A DNA stretch of 40,882 nucleotides from Bdellovibrionia bacterium (GCA_030432925.1 JAUILT010000016.1:1-40882), one strand, 5' to 3'; positions 9,172 to 16,858 are shown, counted from the first letter of the stretch. Program-made: numbers and translations. Notes: generated by a model from the sequence alone, not told the origin.

Positions 9172-9752
9172 TTCTATCGATAGCGGTATGGACAGCCACT
9201 CTCCATGCAGAGGATGAATCCATCCCTATTGAGTCCCTACAAATTGAGGCTCCTGTAAACACGCCTATTCAGCGTCGTTGGAAGCTGTTGATGGCTGCAG
9301 GACACTTTGGTGAACACAAGCGGTCTGTGGACGCGGAGTCTTATGATAACAACAGCCAGTTATTACTGAATTATGGAATTGAAGCTGGCTCCTATCAGTA
9401 CACAATTTCGTATTATAAAACTGAAAAAAACTCAGAAACAGGAAACTTTTTAATATCCAGCCGTCGCAGGACTTGGTTGTTAGGAGCTCAATATATTGTT
9501 AAAGACTCCAGTTTTTGGTCACCTGTTGTGGGTGCCAATGTTGGACTTTATAAAGAGAGTGTTCAAACTCAATTTGGAACTTTAGATAAAAATATTGAGA
9601 GCGAGTCGTTGTTGTTAGCTGGAATATCTGCAGGAATACAGTTTCAGTTTTTAAAGGTTATGTATTCAGATTTATTGTTTAAGGTGATCAAAAGAGAAAG
9701 CGCCAAAGAGATGGAGTTTGCTTCACAGGCCACCTTGGGTCTAAGGCTTTAG
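9156..9752 (+). CDS. Small outer-membrane barrel-like protein
   Basis: A 198-residue protein with a signal peptide (MLATLILSIAVWTATLHA, cut before EDES). The mature part alternates polar and hydrophobic residues in short strands (YQYTISYYKTEKN, SRRRTWLLGAQYIV, and a terminal ATLGLRL), as in 8-stranded barrels. No family is named. The ATG has GGAGGGAGA directly upstream, inside the 3' end of the metallopeptidase-like gene, so the two are translationally coupled and probably act together at the outer membrane. Confidence 0.72.
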   Translation: MLATLILSIAVWTATLHAEDESIPIESLQIEAPVNTPIQRRWKLLMAAGHFGEHKRSVDAESYDNNSQLLLNYGIEAGSYQYTISYYKTEKNSETGNFLISSRRRTWLLGAQYIVKDSSFWSPVVGANVGLYKESVQTQFGTLDKNIESESLLLAGISAGIQFQFLKVMYSDLLFKVIKRESAKEMEFASQATLGLRL

Positions 9753-9770
9753 CGCCTCTGAAATGGCGCT
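9751..9770. terminator. Hairpin between convergent genes
   Basis: AGCGCC (9751-9756) and GGCGCT (9765-9770) form a 6-bp stem with an 8-base loop, exactly in the 19-base gap between two convergent stop codons. It lacks a T-run on both strands. Position suggests a two-way terminator or end-protecting structure. Confidence 0.4.
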
Positions 9771-9771
9771 C

Positions 9772-10563
9772 CTATTGAATGATCTTTTGTACGTAGGCAG
9801 AAGAAATATTAGCTTCCTTCTTCAGCTCAGACTTGAACTTTTCGGCACTGGCCGTGGTAGAAAATAGCCCCACGCTGACTCGATACCAAGTGCGACCTTT
9901 AACGTCGGCGGGAATATAAAAAGCATTCCACCCCTTGGTTTTTAGCTTGGCGCTGTGAGCTTTGGCCTCTCCTTCGTCGGCATAGGAAGCAACTTGTACG
10001 GTATATTTACCAACAGCTGAGTTAGCCACTCCAGGCAAAACACTTGTGGGTTTTCGAGCCTCTGTTGTTGTCTTTGCAGGGGCTTTTCCTGAGGCCACTC
10101 TTCGTGCGGCCTTTTCAACACTGTGGCCTTTGTTTTCTTTTATCATTTCTTTTTGAGCAACAGTTTTTTTCTTCATGGTTTTTGACGGAACGGCCTTGCC
10201 ATACCTCTTGTAACCATCTTTTGCATGATCCTCATTTTTGGCATGTGCCTCTTGCTTTTGGGGATCCGCGTGCGAGTTTGTTTTATTGTGGTGTTCGCTT
10301 GCGAGGCCTCTTTTTTCTGTGTTAACAAACTCTTCTGTTAGACTGGCAATTTCGTCTTCGCTGATGGTATCACTGTGCTCTGAGTGCTCGGTGTTTGCCT
10401 GAAAATGATTGTACTCACCTTCAATGGCGGCTCTTCTGTAGTCGGCGTCACTGACCTGTTTTCCAACAAAAGTGCCCACTGAAAAGGACAATAGAGAAAT
10501 AAAAAATATAAGGACGAGTTTAATAATTGTGTCCGCGCCAGAGCCGGATGCTTTCTTAGCCAT
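9772..10563 (-). CDS. SPOR-domain inner-membrane protein
   Basis: A 263-residue protein with one N-terminal membrane helix (about residues 11-33, IIKLVLIFFISLLSFSVGTF), a charged, His/Lys-rich and low-complexity middle, and a C-terminal SPOR domain (about residues 183-263, starting GKYTVQVASYADEGEAKAHS). SPOR domains bind peptidoglycan stripped of stem peptides at the division septum, so a cell-division or wall role is likely, as for FtsN or DedD; nothing finer can be said. I chose the ATG at 10563 because GGGAGGG precedes it; the in-frame ATG at 10608 lies 19 bases downstream of the promoter found here, so most of the extra residues would sit at the very 5' end of the transcript. Confidence 0.85.
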   Translation of the reverse strand: MAKKASGSGADTIIKLVLIFFISLLSFSVGTFVGKQVSDADYRRAAIEGEYNHFQANTEHSEHSDTISEDEIASLTEEFVNTEKRGLASEHHNKTNSHADPQKQEAHAKNEDHAKDGYKRYGKAVPSKTMKKKTVAQKEMIKENKGHSVEKAARRVASGKAPAKTTTEARKPTSVLPGVANSAVGKYTVQVASYADEGEAKAHSAKLKTKGWNAFYIPADVKGRTWYRVSVGLFSTTASAEKFKSELKKEANISSAYVQKIIQ

Positions 10564-10588
10564 TTTTTCCCTCCCGAAACATAGCCTC

Positions 10589-10618
10589 ATTTTAAGGGCA
10601 TTTAGCAAGAGGGGTCAA
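10589..10618 (-). promoter_or_regulatory. Sigma70-type promoter for the SPOR gene
   Basis: On the minus strand TTGACC (10618-10613) and TAAAAT (10594-10589) are 18 bases apart. The start point would fall close to 10582, giving a short leader that carries the GGGAGGG ribosome site. Confidence 0.55.
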
Positions 10619-10620
10619 TC

Positions 10621-10636
10621 TGTCAAAACCTTGACA
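10621..10636. promoter_or_regulatory. Inverted repeat carrying back-to-back -35 hexamers
   Basis: TGTCAA-AACC-TTGACA is a perfect 6-bp inverted repeat, and each arm read outward is TTGACA. It sits between the divergent SPOR and suhB genes. On the plus strand TTGACA is followed after 16 bases by TATTCG (10653-10658), a weak -10 box that would start the suhB message close to its ATG at 10665. It could be a shared promoter element or an operator. Confidence 0.35.
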
Positions 10637-10664
10637 AGGCCTATGGGTGGGGTATTCGTCTGAT

Positions 10665-11492
10665 ATGGGTTTTTCGCAAAAAGATATTAACCATTTTTTG
10701 AACCTGGCCCAACAGGCCGCCAACCTGGCGGAACCAATACTTCTTAAGTATTTTGGGCAACTTGAAAGTGTTGGGGAGAAGCACCTGGCAGGGCTGGTCA
10801 CTCAGGCCGATCTGGAGAGTGAAGCTGTCATTGCAGAGTTTCTTACTAAAAATACACCAGGTTTTGATTTTATTGGTGAAGAGAGGACTTACGAAGACCC
10901 AGAGAGTTATCGTAATAATGCCAACAGTCGTAAGCCCTGTTGGATTGTGGACCCTCTCGATGGAACCACCAATTTTGTCCATGGTTTTCCCATATTCTGT
11001 ATTAGTATTGGGTTGGAGTGGGAGGGGGAATGCTTCGTGGGGGTCGTTCAAGCTCCTGCTATGGGGCAGGCCTTCCATGCCGCTAGAGGGGCGGGGGCGT
11101 GGTTAAATAATAGGCAGATCCGTGTCAGTCAAAGAGATTCCGTGGAGCAGGCATTGGTGGCTACGGGCTTTATTACAAGTAATAAAGAAAAACTCCGTTC
11201 TCAGCTAAAGTTGTTTAATAAGGTGATTGATAAGGTGCGTGCAATAAGGCGACCGGGGGCGGCGGCCTATGATCTTGCTATGGTGGCCAGCGGAGTTTTT
11301 GAAGCTTTCTGGGAAGAGAGCCTTAGCCCCTGGGACACCTGTGCAGGGGTGGTTTTAGTGGAAGAGGCTGGTGGAAGAGTCACTCAGCGGAATGGTGAGA
11401 GCTACGACCCCTTTAAAACCAGTATTTTGGCAACGAATGGGCGCCTTCACTCGGAATTTGTTAAAATGTTGAGTCTAGACCCCCAGTCCTGA
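10665..11492 (+). CDS. suhB: Inositol monophosphatase family protein (SuhB type)
   Basis: A 275-residue Mg-dependent phosphatase of the IMPase/FBPase fold. The family motifs are all visible: FDFIGEE (metal ligands), WIVDPLDGTTNFVHGFP (metal and phosphate site), and SPWDTCAGVVLVEEAGG near the C-terminus. Length agrees with SuhB (about 267). The substrate could be inositol-1-phosphate or another sugar phosphate; SuhB also serves in rRNA transcription complexes in gammaproteobacteria, which cannot be judged here. The ATG at 10665 is preferred; a GTG at 10647 in frame is an alternative. No terminator separates it from the flagellar operon downstream. Confidence 0.9.
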   Translation: MGFSQKDINHFLNLAQQAANLAEPILLKYFGQLESVGEKHLAGLVTQADLESEAVIAEFLTKNTPGFDFIGEERTYEDPESYRNNANSRKPCWIVDPLDGTTNFVHGFPIFCISIGLEWEGECFVGVVQAPAMGQAFHAARGAGAWLNNRQIRVSQRDSVEQALVATGFITSNKEKLRSQLKLFNKVIDKVRAIRRPGAAAYDLAMVASGVFEAFWEESLSPWDTCAGVVLVEEAGGRVTQRNGESYDPFKTSILATNGRLHSEFVKMLSLDPQS

Positions 11493-11527
11493 AACCTTTG
11501 TCCTGTCAAAAAAGCGATTCTTGAAAA

Positions 11528-11540
11528 TTGACTCTGTCAA
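11528..11540. promoter_or_regulatory. Candidate upstream activator site of the flagellar promoter
   Basis: TTGAC-TCT-GTCAA is a perfect 5-bp palindrome about 100 bases before the -24 element. CTGTCA(A) also occurs at 11503 and 11605. Sigma54 promoters need an enhancer-binding protein that usually binds dyads at such distances; that these are its sites is inference. Confidence 0.35.
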
Positions 11541-11639
11541 AGGCTCCTGGCTCGCTTTCATCGATGTAGGTCCGGGGATTTGGCTCTTTTTTGGGGCTCA
11601 AGTCCTGTCAGATCTCTACTCTACCGACTAAGGTTGTGT

Positions 11640-11655
11640 TGGCACTTGTGTTGCT
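11640..11655 (+). promoter_or_regulatory. Sigma54 (RpoN) promoter of the flagellar operon
   Basis: TGGCAC (11640-11645), five bases, then TTGCT (11651-11655). The GG and GC dinucleotides are exactly 10 bases apart, matching the -24/-12 consensus TGGCAC-N5-TTGCW. The start point would be near 11667, about 90 bases before fliL. Sigma54 control of class II/III flagellar genes is known in many polar flagellates, which fits the operon that follows. Confidence 0.8.
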
Positions 11656-11678
11656 CTTACTCACCGCAGGGAACCTCC

Positions 11679-12023
11679 ATGAATTTGAAACTGTTCAATG
11701 GACTGGGTGGGTTCTGGAATAAAGACATGCCTTTGGTTGAGTATGGGAGGATAACGTGGCCGAAGAAAATGCAGCTCCTCAAAACGAAAGCTCTGGTGCC
11801 GGTGGAGGGGCAAAGCAAAAGCCAACCCTATTTATTATTCTGGCCGTGGTCAATATGGCTGTCATCGTTGGTGTGGGAGCCATGGTCTACATGGGTCAGA
11901 AGAAGCGCCAACAAGAGGCATCTATTGATGATGTTGTTCAAGGAGAGGTACAGCATCAAAAAGAAGAAGAGGAAAATAGAGAGTTTATTGGAAAGCTTGT
12001 TCCGCTGGAGTCTTTTCTTGTGA
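11679..12023 (+). other. Doubtful leader ORF overlapping fliL
   Basis: An ATG at 11679 has AGGGA six bases upstream, immediately after the predicted sigma54 start point, and opens a 114-codon frame (MNLKLFNGLGGFWNKDM...). Only the first 26 codons lie outside fliL; the rest runs out of frame through fliL and is Lys/Trp-rich, like a shadow frame. It could be a leader peptide that governs fliL translation, or chance. I do not call it a gene. Confidence 0.2.
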
Positions 12024-12289
12024 ATTTATCTGGGAGTCGTGGCAGAAAGTTGGCAAAGATCAATATGGAGCTAGAAGTAAGTAGTGTTGAGGTGCAAGAA
12101 GAGATCAAGCAGCTCAAGCCTAAGATTAGAGATATTATTATTATAATTCTTTCTAGCAAAACTTTTGCCCAGGTTTCAACTCCTGATGGGAAAGAGCAGC
12201 TGAGAGAGGAGATACGAGATCAGGTCAATTTGTTCCTTACTAAAGGGCAGATCTCGAAAGTTTATTTTACTGAGTTTATCTCAAGTTAA
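11756..12289 (+). CDS. fliL: Flagellar basal-body protein FliL
   Basis: A 177-residue inner-membrane protein that surrounds the stators and supports motor torque. It starts with GTG at 11756 after a good ribosome site (GGGAGG). A short cytosolic tail rich in Ala/Gly is followed by one membrane helix (about residues 23-45, TLFIILAVVNMAVIVGVGAM), a charged linker, and the periplasmic FliL domain (VPLESFLVNLSGSRGRKLAKI ... LREEIRDQVNLFLTKGQISKVYFTEFISS). The C-terminal VYFTEFISS is a family hallmark. First gene of the sigma54-driven operon; 12 bases before fliM. Confidence 0.93.
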   Translation: MAEENAAPQNESSGAGGGAKQKPTLFIILAVVNMAVIVGVGAMVYMGQKKRQQEASIDDVVQGEVQHQKEEEENREFIGKLVPLESFLVNLSGSRGRKLAKINMELEVSSVEVQEEIKQLKPKIRDIIIIILSSKTFAQVSTPDGKEQLREEIRDQVNLFLTKGQISKVYFTEFISS

Positions 12290-12301
12290 GGAAGGGTTGG
12301 C

Positions 12302-13333
12302 ATGAGTCAGGTTCTCTCACAAAGTGAAGTTGATGCGCTCTTGGCGGCTGTCTCAGAAGGTGAGATTGGCGGCGGTGATGAAGGCGGCGGTGGCGGTAGT
12401 GGCGGCGGTGGTGGAAATAATATCGTCGGCGGTAGTGGCAACAATGATGACAAGGTGGTTGTGGTTTACGACCTGACAAGTCAGGACCGAATCATTCGAG
12501 GAAGGTTGCCGCAACTTGATGTTATTTATGAAAAATTTATGCGAGCGTTTCGTGTTTCTTTATCTTCTGCACTCCGAAAAATTGCCACATTAAACCATGC
12601 GAGCACGGACTTTTTAAAATTTGGCGAATTCATTAATACTCTGCCTATGCCCACTTGCATGAGTGTTCTCAGATTCAATGCGCTTCGTGGATCGGCACTT
12701 TTTGTTATTGAGAGCAAGTTGGCCTACGCTTTGGTGGATAACTTTTTTGGAGGCGCTGATAGGCCTTATACAAAAATTGAAGGAAAGGACTTTACCCCCA
12801 TTGAGTTATCTATTGTCAGAAAAGTTGTAAACCTGGCTATCGAAGACCTTGAAAGTGCATGGACCAGTGTGGAGAAAATTGATGCTTCATTTGTCAGAAC
12901 AGAAATCAACCCTCAGTTTGTTGGAATTGTACCTCCAACTGATATTGTGATCGCTTCTACCTTTGATGTGGAGCTAGAAAATGCTAATGGAACTATTACA
13001 TTAGTGATTCCCTACTCAACCATTGAGCCAATTAAACAGAAACTGTCCACAGGCTTTCAGGTGGAGTCGGATCAGACAGATAAAAAGATGTGGACCTCAA
13101 TTATTCGAAATCAATTAATGGAGACGGATGTAGATTTAAAAGTCAATCTTGGTGAGAGTTCAATATCTTTGGATCAGCTGATGAGACTGAAAGAAGGGGA
13201 TATTATTCCTCTTGATCAAGATGCTACTGGAGAATTCAATCTTCAGGTTGAAGGTGTTAATAAATTTAAAGCTTATTATGGGATACATCACGGTACGGTG
13301 GCAGTACAAGTCACTCGACCGATCACTAAGTGA
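12302..13333 (+). CDS. fliM: Flagellar motor switch protein FliM
   Basis: A 343-residue C-ring protein that binds phospho-CheY and controls rotation direction. The N-terminal CheY-binding motif is visible (MSQVLSQSEVDALLAAV). Residues 21-50 are a glycine-rich, acidic linker (GGGDEGGGGGSGGGGG and onward) not usual in this length. The middle domain begins at YDLTSQDRIIRGRLPQLDVIYEKFMRAF and includes the GG loop in DNFFGGADRPY. The C-terminal domain that pairs with FliN ends at VTRPITK. Next gene fliN begins 7 bases later. Confidence 0.96.
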   Translation: MSQVLSQSEVDALLAAVSEGEIGGGDEGGGGGSGGGGGNNIVGGSGNNDDKVVVVYDLTSQDRIIRGRLPQLDVIYEKFMRAFRVSLSSALRKIATLNHASTDFLKFGEFINTLPMPTCMSVLRFNALRGSALFVIESKLAYALVDNFFGGADRPYTKIEGKDFTPIELSIVRKVVNLAIEDLESAWTSVEKIDASFVRTEINPQFVGIVPPTDIVIASTFDVELENANGTITLVIPYSTIEPIKQKLSTGFQVESDQTDKKMWTSIIRNQLMETDVDLKVNLGESSISLDQLMRLKEGDIIPLDQDATGEFNLQVEGVNKFKAYYGIHHGTVAVQVTRPITK

Positions 13334-13340
13334 GGAAAAA

Positions 13341-13775
13341 ATGGCAGACGAAACTTCAAATCTAGCTGAATCTCTCGAAGCTGAGCTCAACCAAATGGCT
13401 GCAGAGCCGACTGAAGAGAGTGCCGGCGGTGGTGGCGATGCTGGTGGAGGAGGTGGTGATGATGGAGCCTCAGATGAAGGCGATGTCCCCAGTGCTGATG
13501 CCAGTGCTGAGCGAGACAGAAACCTTGGTCTGATTCTCGACATTCCACTGAAGGTGACTGTCGAACTCGGGAGAACAAAAATGGTTGTCAGTGACTTGTT
13601 GAACCTCGGTCAGGGAAGCGTGATCGAACTCAGCAAGCTAGCTGGTGAGCCAATGGAAGTTCTTGTTAATGACAAGTTGGTGGCTCGTGGAGAGGCCGTA
13701 GTTGTTAACGAGAAATTTGGTGTTCGATTGACGGACATCATTTCGCCGAGTGAGAGAGTTGAGCAGCTGAAATAG
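13341..13775 (+). CDS. fliN: Flagellar motor switch protein FliN
   Basis: A 144-residue C-ring protein. The ATG at 13341 follows GAGGAAAAA and starts just after the fliM stop; longer in-frame readings overlap fliM and are rejected. Residues 1-55 are acidic and glycine-rich (SAGGGGDAGGGGGDDGASDEGD). Residues about 60-144 form the conserved SpoA domain (LGLILDIPLKVTVELGRTKM ... GSVIELSKLAGEPMEVLVND ... GVRLTDIISPSERVEQLK). FliN binds FliH and docks export cargo at the motor base. A 91-base gap separates it from fliO. Confidence 0.96.
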   Translation: MADETSNLAESLEAELNQMAAEPTEESAGGGGDAGGGGGDDGASDEGDVPSADASAERDRNLGLILDIPLKVTVELGRTKMVVSDLLNLGQGSVIELSKLAGEPMEVLVNDKLVARGEAVVVNEKFGVRLTDIISPSERVEQLK

Positions 13776-13866
13776 TTGGTCACCTACTGCTTTGCAGGTA
13801 ATTGCTGAGGCAGGGATAACCAGCATAAGGCAACCTGAGAAAATGCTTTCCAGGGAGGGAAAGTTT

Positions 13867-15039
13867 ATGGTGAGGAATAGATACATCTTCGCAGTGATTC
13901 TTCTACTTTTTTCGATGAGTTCTGAAGCAACGGGTATTGCTCTGCTTAAAAAGACTCAGACCTACACAAAAGGGTCAGCTTTTGTTGCTGAGCTTTTTTT
14001 TGATACACCGGTTGAGGTCAATAAAACCAGCATTGAATATATTAATCAAACGGTGCAGCTCAATATTCGCGGAGCCTCCATCAGTTCAGGAAAGCTTTAT
14101 AAGAAAATCGAAGATAAAAGCGTCAACAGTGTTTTTACTTACCAAATTGAGCCGGACCTTATGAGAACAAGAATTATCTACAAAAAACCTCGAAAGGCAG
14201 GAGAGCTAGAGGGTTATGTTCATCTGTCTACAAAGGGTAAGAAGCTAATTGTCACTATTGAGGATCCTTCAGCTGTGGCTTCAGAAGATGTCAAAAAGCA
14301 ACTCTTGGTCATTCCTCCAGTAGACCTCAATGCAGAATTGGAGCCCAAGGCCACAATGCCTGGAGACAGCGAGAGCCTTGAGGCGTCAGCCACGGCTTTG
14401 CTAGAAAGAGAATTCCTGAAAAAAACCAGTGCTTCGACGAAAATAAAAAGCACTCCAGAGCTGATAAAAAAGGCTGAGTTAAATAGTGCGAAGGTTAAAG
14501 GGTCTGAAAAAGATTTAAAAGAGTCAGAAATTCCACTGAACTTTAAAGAGAGTAATGTAGAAAAATCAGACATTAGTCCTTGGAGCAGAGTGATTATTAG
14601 TCTCATTGTTATTAGTATCGTTGGATTTTCCATGGTGATTTTTACACGACGATATAGCAAGTCAAAATCTACACCTGGTGGTAATATAAAAATTAAAGTG
14701 ATCACTCAGCAAAGTATAGGTCCTAAGAAAAATCTGACAGTGGTGCGAGTGGCTGGTGAGGACATTCTTATTGGAGTGACTGACTATAATATTTCAATGA
14801 TCAAATCTCTATCTTTTATAGATGACGAAGTCGCGCCTGATGTTCCTCAAAACTTTATCAATGAACTCAATCGAGTGACAGATGAGTATGTGGACAGTCG
14901 AGTGAAGGGACAGTCTACCACACCACCTTCTATACAGGCACGGGTGAGTTCTAGTACGAAGGACAGTGAAGAGGATTTTAGCATGGGAAATATAAAAGAT
15001 ATGATTTCCAATAAGTTGAAGGAAATGAGGCCTTTGTGA
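13867..15039 (+). CDS. fliO: Flagellar biosynthesis protein FliO with long periplasmic domain
   Basis: A 390-residue protein. FliO assists assembly of the FliP ring of the export gate. I chose the ATG at 13867 because GGGAGGGAAAG precedes it and it gives a signal peptide (MVRNRYIFAVILLLFSMSSEA). Residues about 25-135 (KGSAFVAELFFDTPVEVNK ... GKKLIVTIEDP) resemble an AMIN-type beta domain. A charged linker follows, then a membrane helix near residues 238-262 (RVIISLIVISIVGFSMVIF) and the cytosolic FliO domain (IKVITQQSIGPKKNLTVVRVAGEDILIGVT). Enterobacterial FliO is about 120 residues, so the N-terminal addition is large. The gene overlaps fliP by 4 bases. Confidence 0.88.
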   Translation: MVRNRYIFAVILLLFSMSSEATGIALLKKTQTYTKGSAFVAELFFDTPVEVNKTSIEYINQTVQLNIRGASISSGKLYKKIEDKSVNSVFTYQIEPDLMRTRIIYKKPRKAGELEGYVHLSTKGKKLIVTIEDPSAVASEDVKKQLLVIPPVDLNAELEPKATMPGDSESLEASATALLEREFLKKTSASTKIKSTPELIKKAELNSAKVKGSEKDLKESEIPLNFKESNVEKSDISPWSRVIISLIVISIVGFSMVIFTRRYSKSKSTPGGNIKIKVITQQSIGPKKNLTVVRVAGEDILIGVTDYNISMIKSLSFIDDEVAPDVPQNFINELNRVTDEYVDSRVKGQSTTPPSIQARVSSSTKDSEEDFSMGNIKDMISNKLKEMRPL

Positions 15040-15797
15040 AACGTTTTTTTTCCCTGCAGACCTCTGCTTTGCTTGGGTTGGTAGCTCTTATACTTCTTTC
15101 TGGAGAAGCCTTTGCTCAAATGACTCTGCCTAACATTAACTTGGGCTTTAAAAGTACAGACAACCCCAATGAGATTGTCAATACGGTCAAGATTTTGATT
15201 GTTCTTACCGTTTTAACGCTAGCACCAGCTATTTTAATTCTCATGACCAGCTTTACAAGAATTATCATTGTGTTGAGTTTTATCAGACAGGCTTTGGGGA
15301 CGCAGCAGATGCCTCCCAACCAGATGTTGGTGGGTCTGGCTTTGTTCTTAACTCTTTTTATCATGTCACCGGTACTGACCCAGATTAATAACAACGCTGT
15401 ACAGCCTTTTTTAGATGGAAAAATCTCTCAGGAAGTTGCACTGACGACAGCAATGGCTCCTCTCAGAAAGTTCATGTTCAATCAGACAAGAGATGCAGAT
15501 TTGGCACTTTTCGTAAAGATGTCAAAGGTTGAAGCCCCTAAAACCAGGGCTGATGTTCCCTCATCGGTGCTGATTCCGTCTTTTATTTTATCTGAATTAA
15601 AAACGGCATTTCAAATAGGATTCATTATTTATTTACCGTTTTTGGTGATCGACATGGTGGCTGCTAGTGTTTTGATGGCAATGGGTATGATGATGCTACC
15701 TCCTGTGATTATATCTCTACCCTTTAAAATCATGCTGTTTGTTTTTGTCGATGGGTGGTCATTGCTTGTAGGCAGTCTAGTAGAAAGCTTTGGGTAA
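15036..15797 (+). CDS. fliP: Flagellar export gate protein FliP
   Basis: A 253-residue core protein of the type III export channel, where five FliP subunits join FliQ and FliR. It begins with GTG at 15036 (ribosome site GAGG). An N-terminal signal peptide (cut near EAFAQ) is typical of FliP. Conserved stretches include LTSFTRIIIVLSFIRQALGTQQMPPNQMLVGLALFLT, PSFILSELKTAFQIGFIIYLPF and GMMMLPPVIISLPFKIMLFV (each family signatures). Four membrane helices are visible. It overlaps fliO and is 3 bases from fliQ. Confidence 0.97.
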   Translation: MKRFFSLQTSALLGLVALILLSGEAFAQMTLPNINLGFKSTDNPNEIVNTVKILIVLTVLTLAPAILILMTSFTRIIIVLSFIRQALGTQQMPPNQMLVGLALFLTLFIMSPVLTQINNNAVQPFLDGKISQEVALTTAMAPLRKFMFNQTRDADLALFVKMSKVEAPKTRADVPSSVLIPSFILSELKTAFQIGFIIYLPFLVIDMVAASVLMAMGMMMLPPVIISLPFKIMLFVFVDGWSLLVGSLVESFG

Positions 15798-15800
15798 GGT

Positions 15801-16073
15801 ATGAATGAAGAACTAATATTAAAGTTGGCGCAAGAAACTCTTAAAGTGACGGCTATGCTGGCAGGACCCATGCTGATTGGCGCACTTGTTGTAGGTCTTG
15901 TGATATCGGTGCTTCAGGCAGTGACTCAAATCAATGAAGCGACCCTGACATTTATTCCTAAAATGGTAATTGTCGCAGTTGTTTTTATTATAGCAGCTCC
16001 GTGGATGATGGATGTTATTGGTGTGTTTACGGTAGATCTGTACCAGGGTATTGCTGAAATGGTGAGGAATTAA
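15801..16073 (+). CDS. fliQ: Flagellar export gate protein FliQ
   Basis: A 90-residue protein with two membrane helices (about residues 17-39 and 50-75). The signature GLVISVLQAVTQINEATLTF is seen. FliQ wraps the FliP/FliR ring in the export gate. The ATG follows TAAGGT. The stop shares a base with the fliR start, so the two are coupled. Confidence 0.96.
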   Translation: MNEELILKLAQETLKVTAMLAGPMLIGALVVGLVISVLQAVTQINEATLTFIPKMVIVAVVFIIAAPWMMDVIGVFTVDLYQGIAEMVRN

Positions 16074-16858
16074 TGAATATTGTTTCGTTATTCAATTTTA
16101 ATGAATACGAAATGCTGGCTTTTTTTCTGGTTCTGGTCAGAATGTCGGCGTTTATAATCTCGTGGCCTATTTTTGATGCTCCTTCTGTTCCTGCCCCGAT
16201 TAAAATTTTATTTTCTCTTGTGATTTCCATTATGATTTTTCCGACCATTAATTATGATCAACTGCCGGTAAACCTTCTGGAGAACAGGATTCTTCTTTTG
16301 ACAGTGAAAGAGGCTTTTATAGGTTTATCATTTGGGTTTATGGCCAAAATGTTCTTTTTTGCTGTTCGCATTGCCGGTGAAATCATCAGTGTTTCTATGG
16401 GTCTATCAAGTAGCCAGTTGTTTAACCCAGCCATTGGCGCACAGGTTTCCACGGTGGAGAATTTCAAATTAATAGTCGCGAGCTTATTTTTTTTAGCTAT
16501 TCATGGGCATCACCTTTTGATGAGTGGTCTCGTAGACACTTTTAGAATTATTCCTCTGAGTATAGATATGCTCAATTTAGAGCACCTGAATTCATTTGGG
16601 GTGTTTGTATCAGAGATTATGGTTGTGGGATTGAAAATATCATCGCCCGTTCTTATATCAATATTTTTTATGAACATGACTATGGCAATCATTGGAAGAA
16701 CAGTCCCTCAAATCAACGTTTTGATCACGAGTCTTCCTGTAAATATTCTTGTCGGATTTATAATTATGTTTGTCTCCATTCCACTGTTGGTTTGGCAGAT
16801 GCATGACCTTTTACAACTAACAACAGAAAGAATTTTTACTCTAGTAAAATCATACTGA
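16073..16858 (+). CDS. fliR: Flagellar export gate protein FliR
   Basis: A 261-residue membrane protein, usual length for FliR, with about six hydrophobic helices. Family stretches seen: FFLVLVRMSAFIISWPIF, EAFIGLSFGFMAKMFFFAVRIAGEIIS, and GRTVPQINVLITSLPVNILVGF. FliR closes the FliP5-Q4-R1 gate. Its stop is 1 base from the flhB start. Confidence 0.96.
   Translation: MNIVSLFNFNEYEMLAFFLVLVRMSAFIISWPIFDAPSVPAPIKILFSLVISIMIFPTINYDQLPVNLLENRILLLTVKEAFIGLSFGFMAKMFFFAVRIAGEIISVSMGLSSSQLFNPAIGAQVSTVENFKLIVASLFFLAIHGHHLLMSGLVDTFRIIPLSIDMLNLEHLNSFGVFVSEIMVVGLKISSPVLISIFFMNMTMAIIGRTVPQINVLITSLPVNILVGFIIMFVSIPLLVWQMHDLLQLTTERIFTLVKSY

Noticed and set aside
12276-12479. Minus-strand frame rich in His, Arg and Cys
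   Set aside because: It is the antisense reading of the Gly-rich linker codons of fliM; the odd composition is explained by that and no ribosome site is seen.
13387-13578. Minus-strand His-rich frame
   Set aside because: Antisense of the Gly/Asp-rich arm of fliN; same explanation as for fliM.
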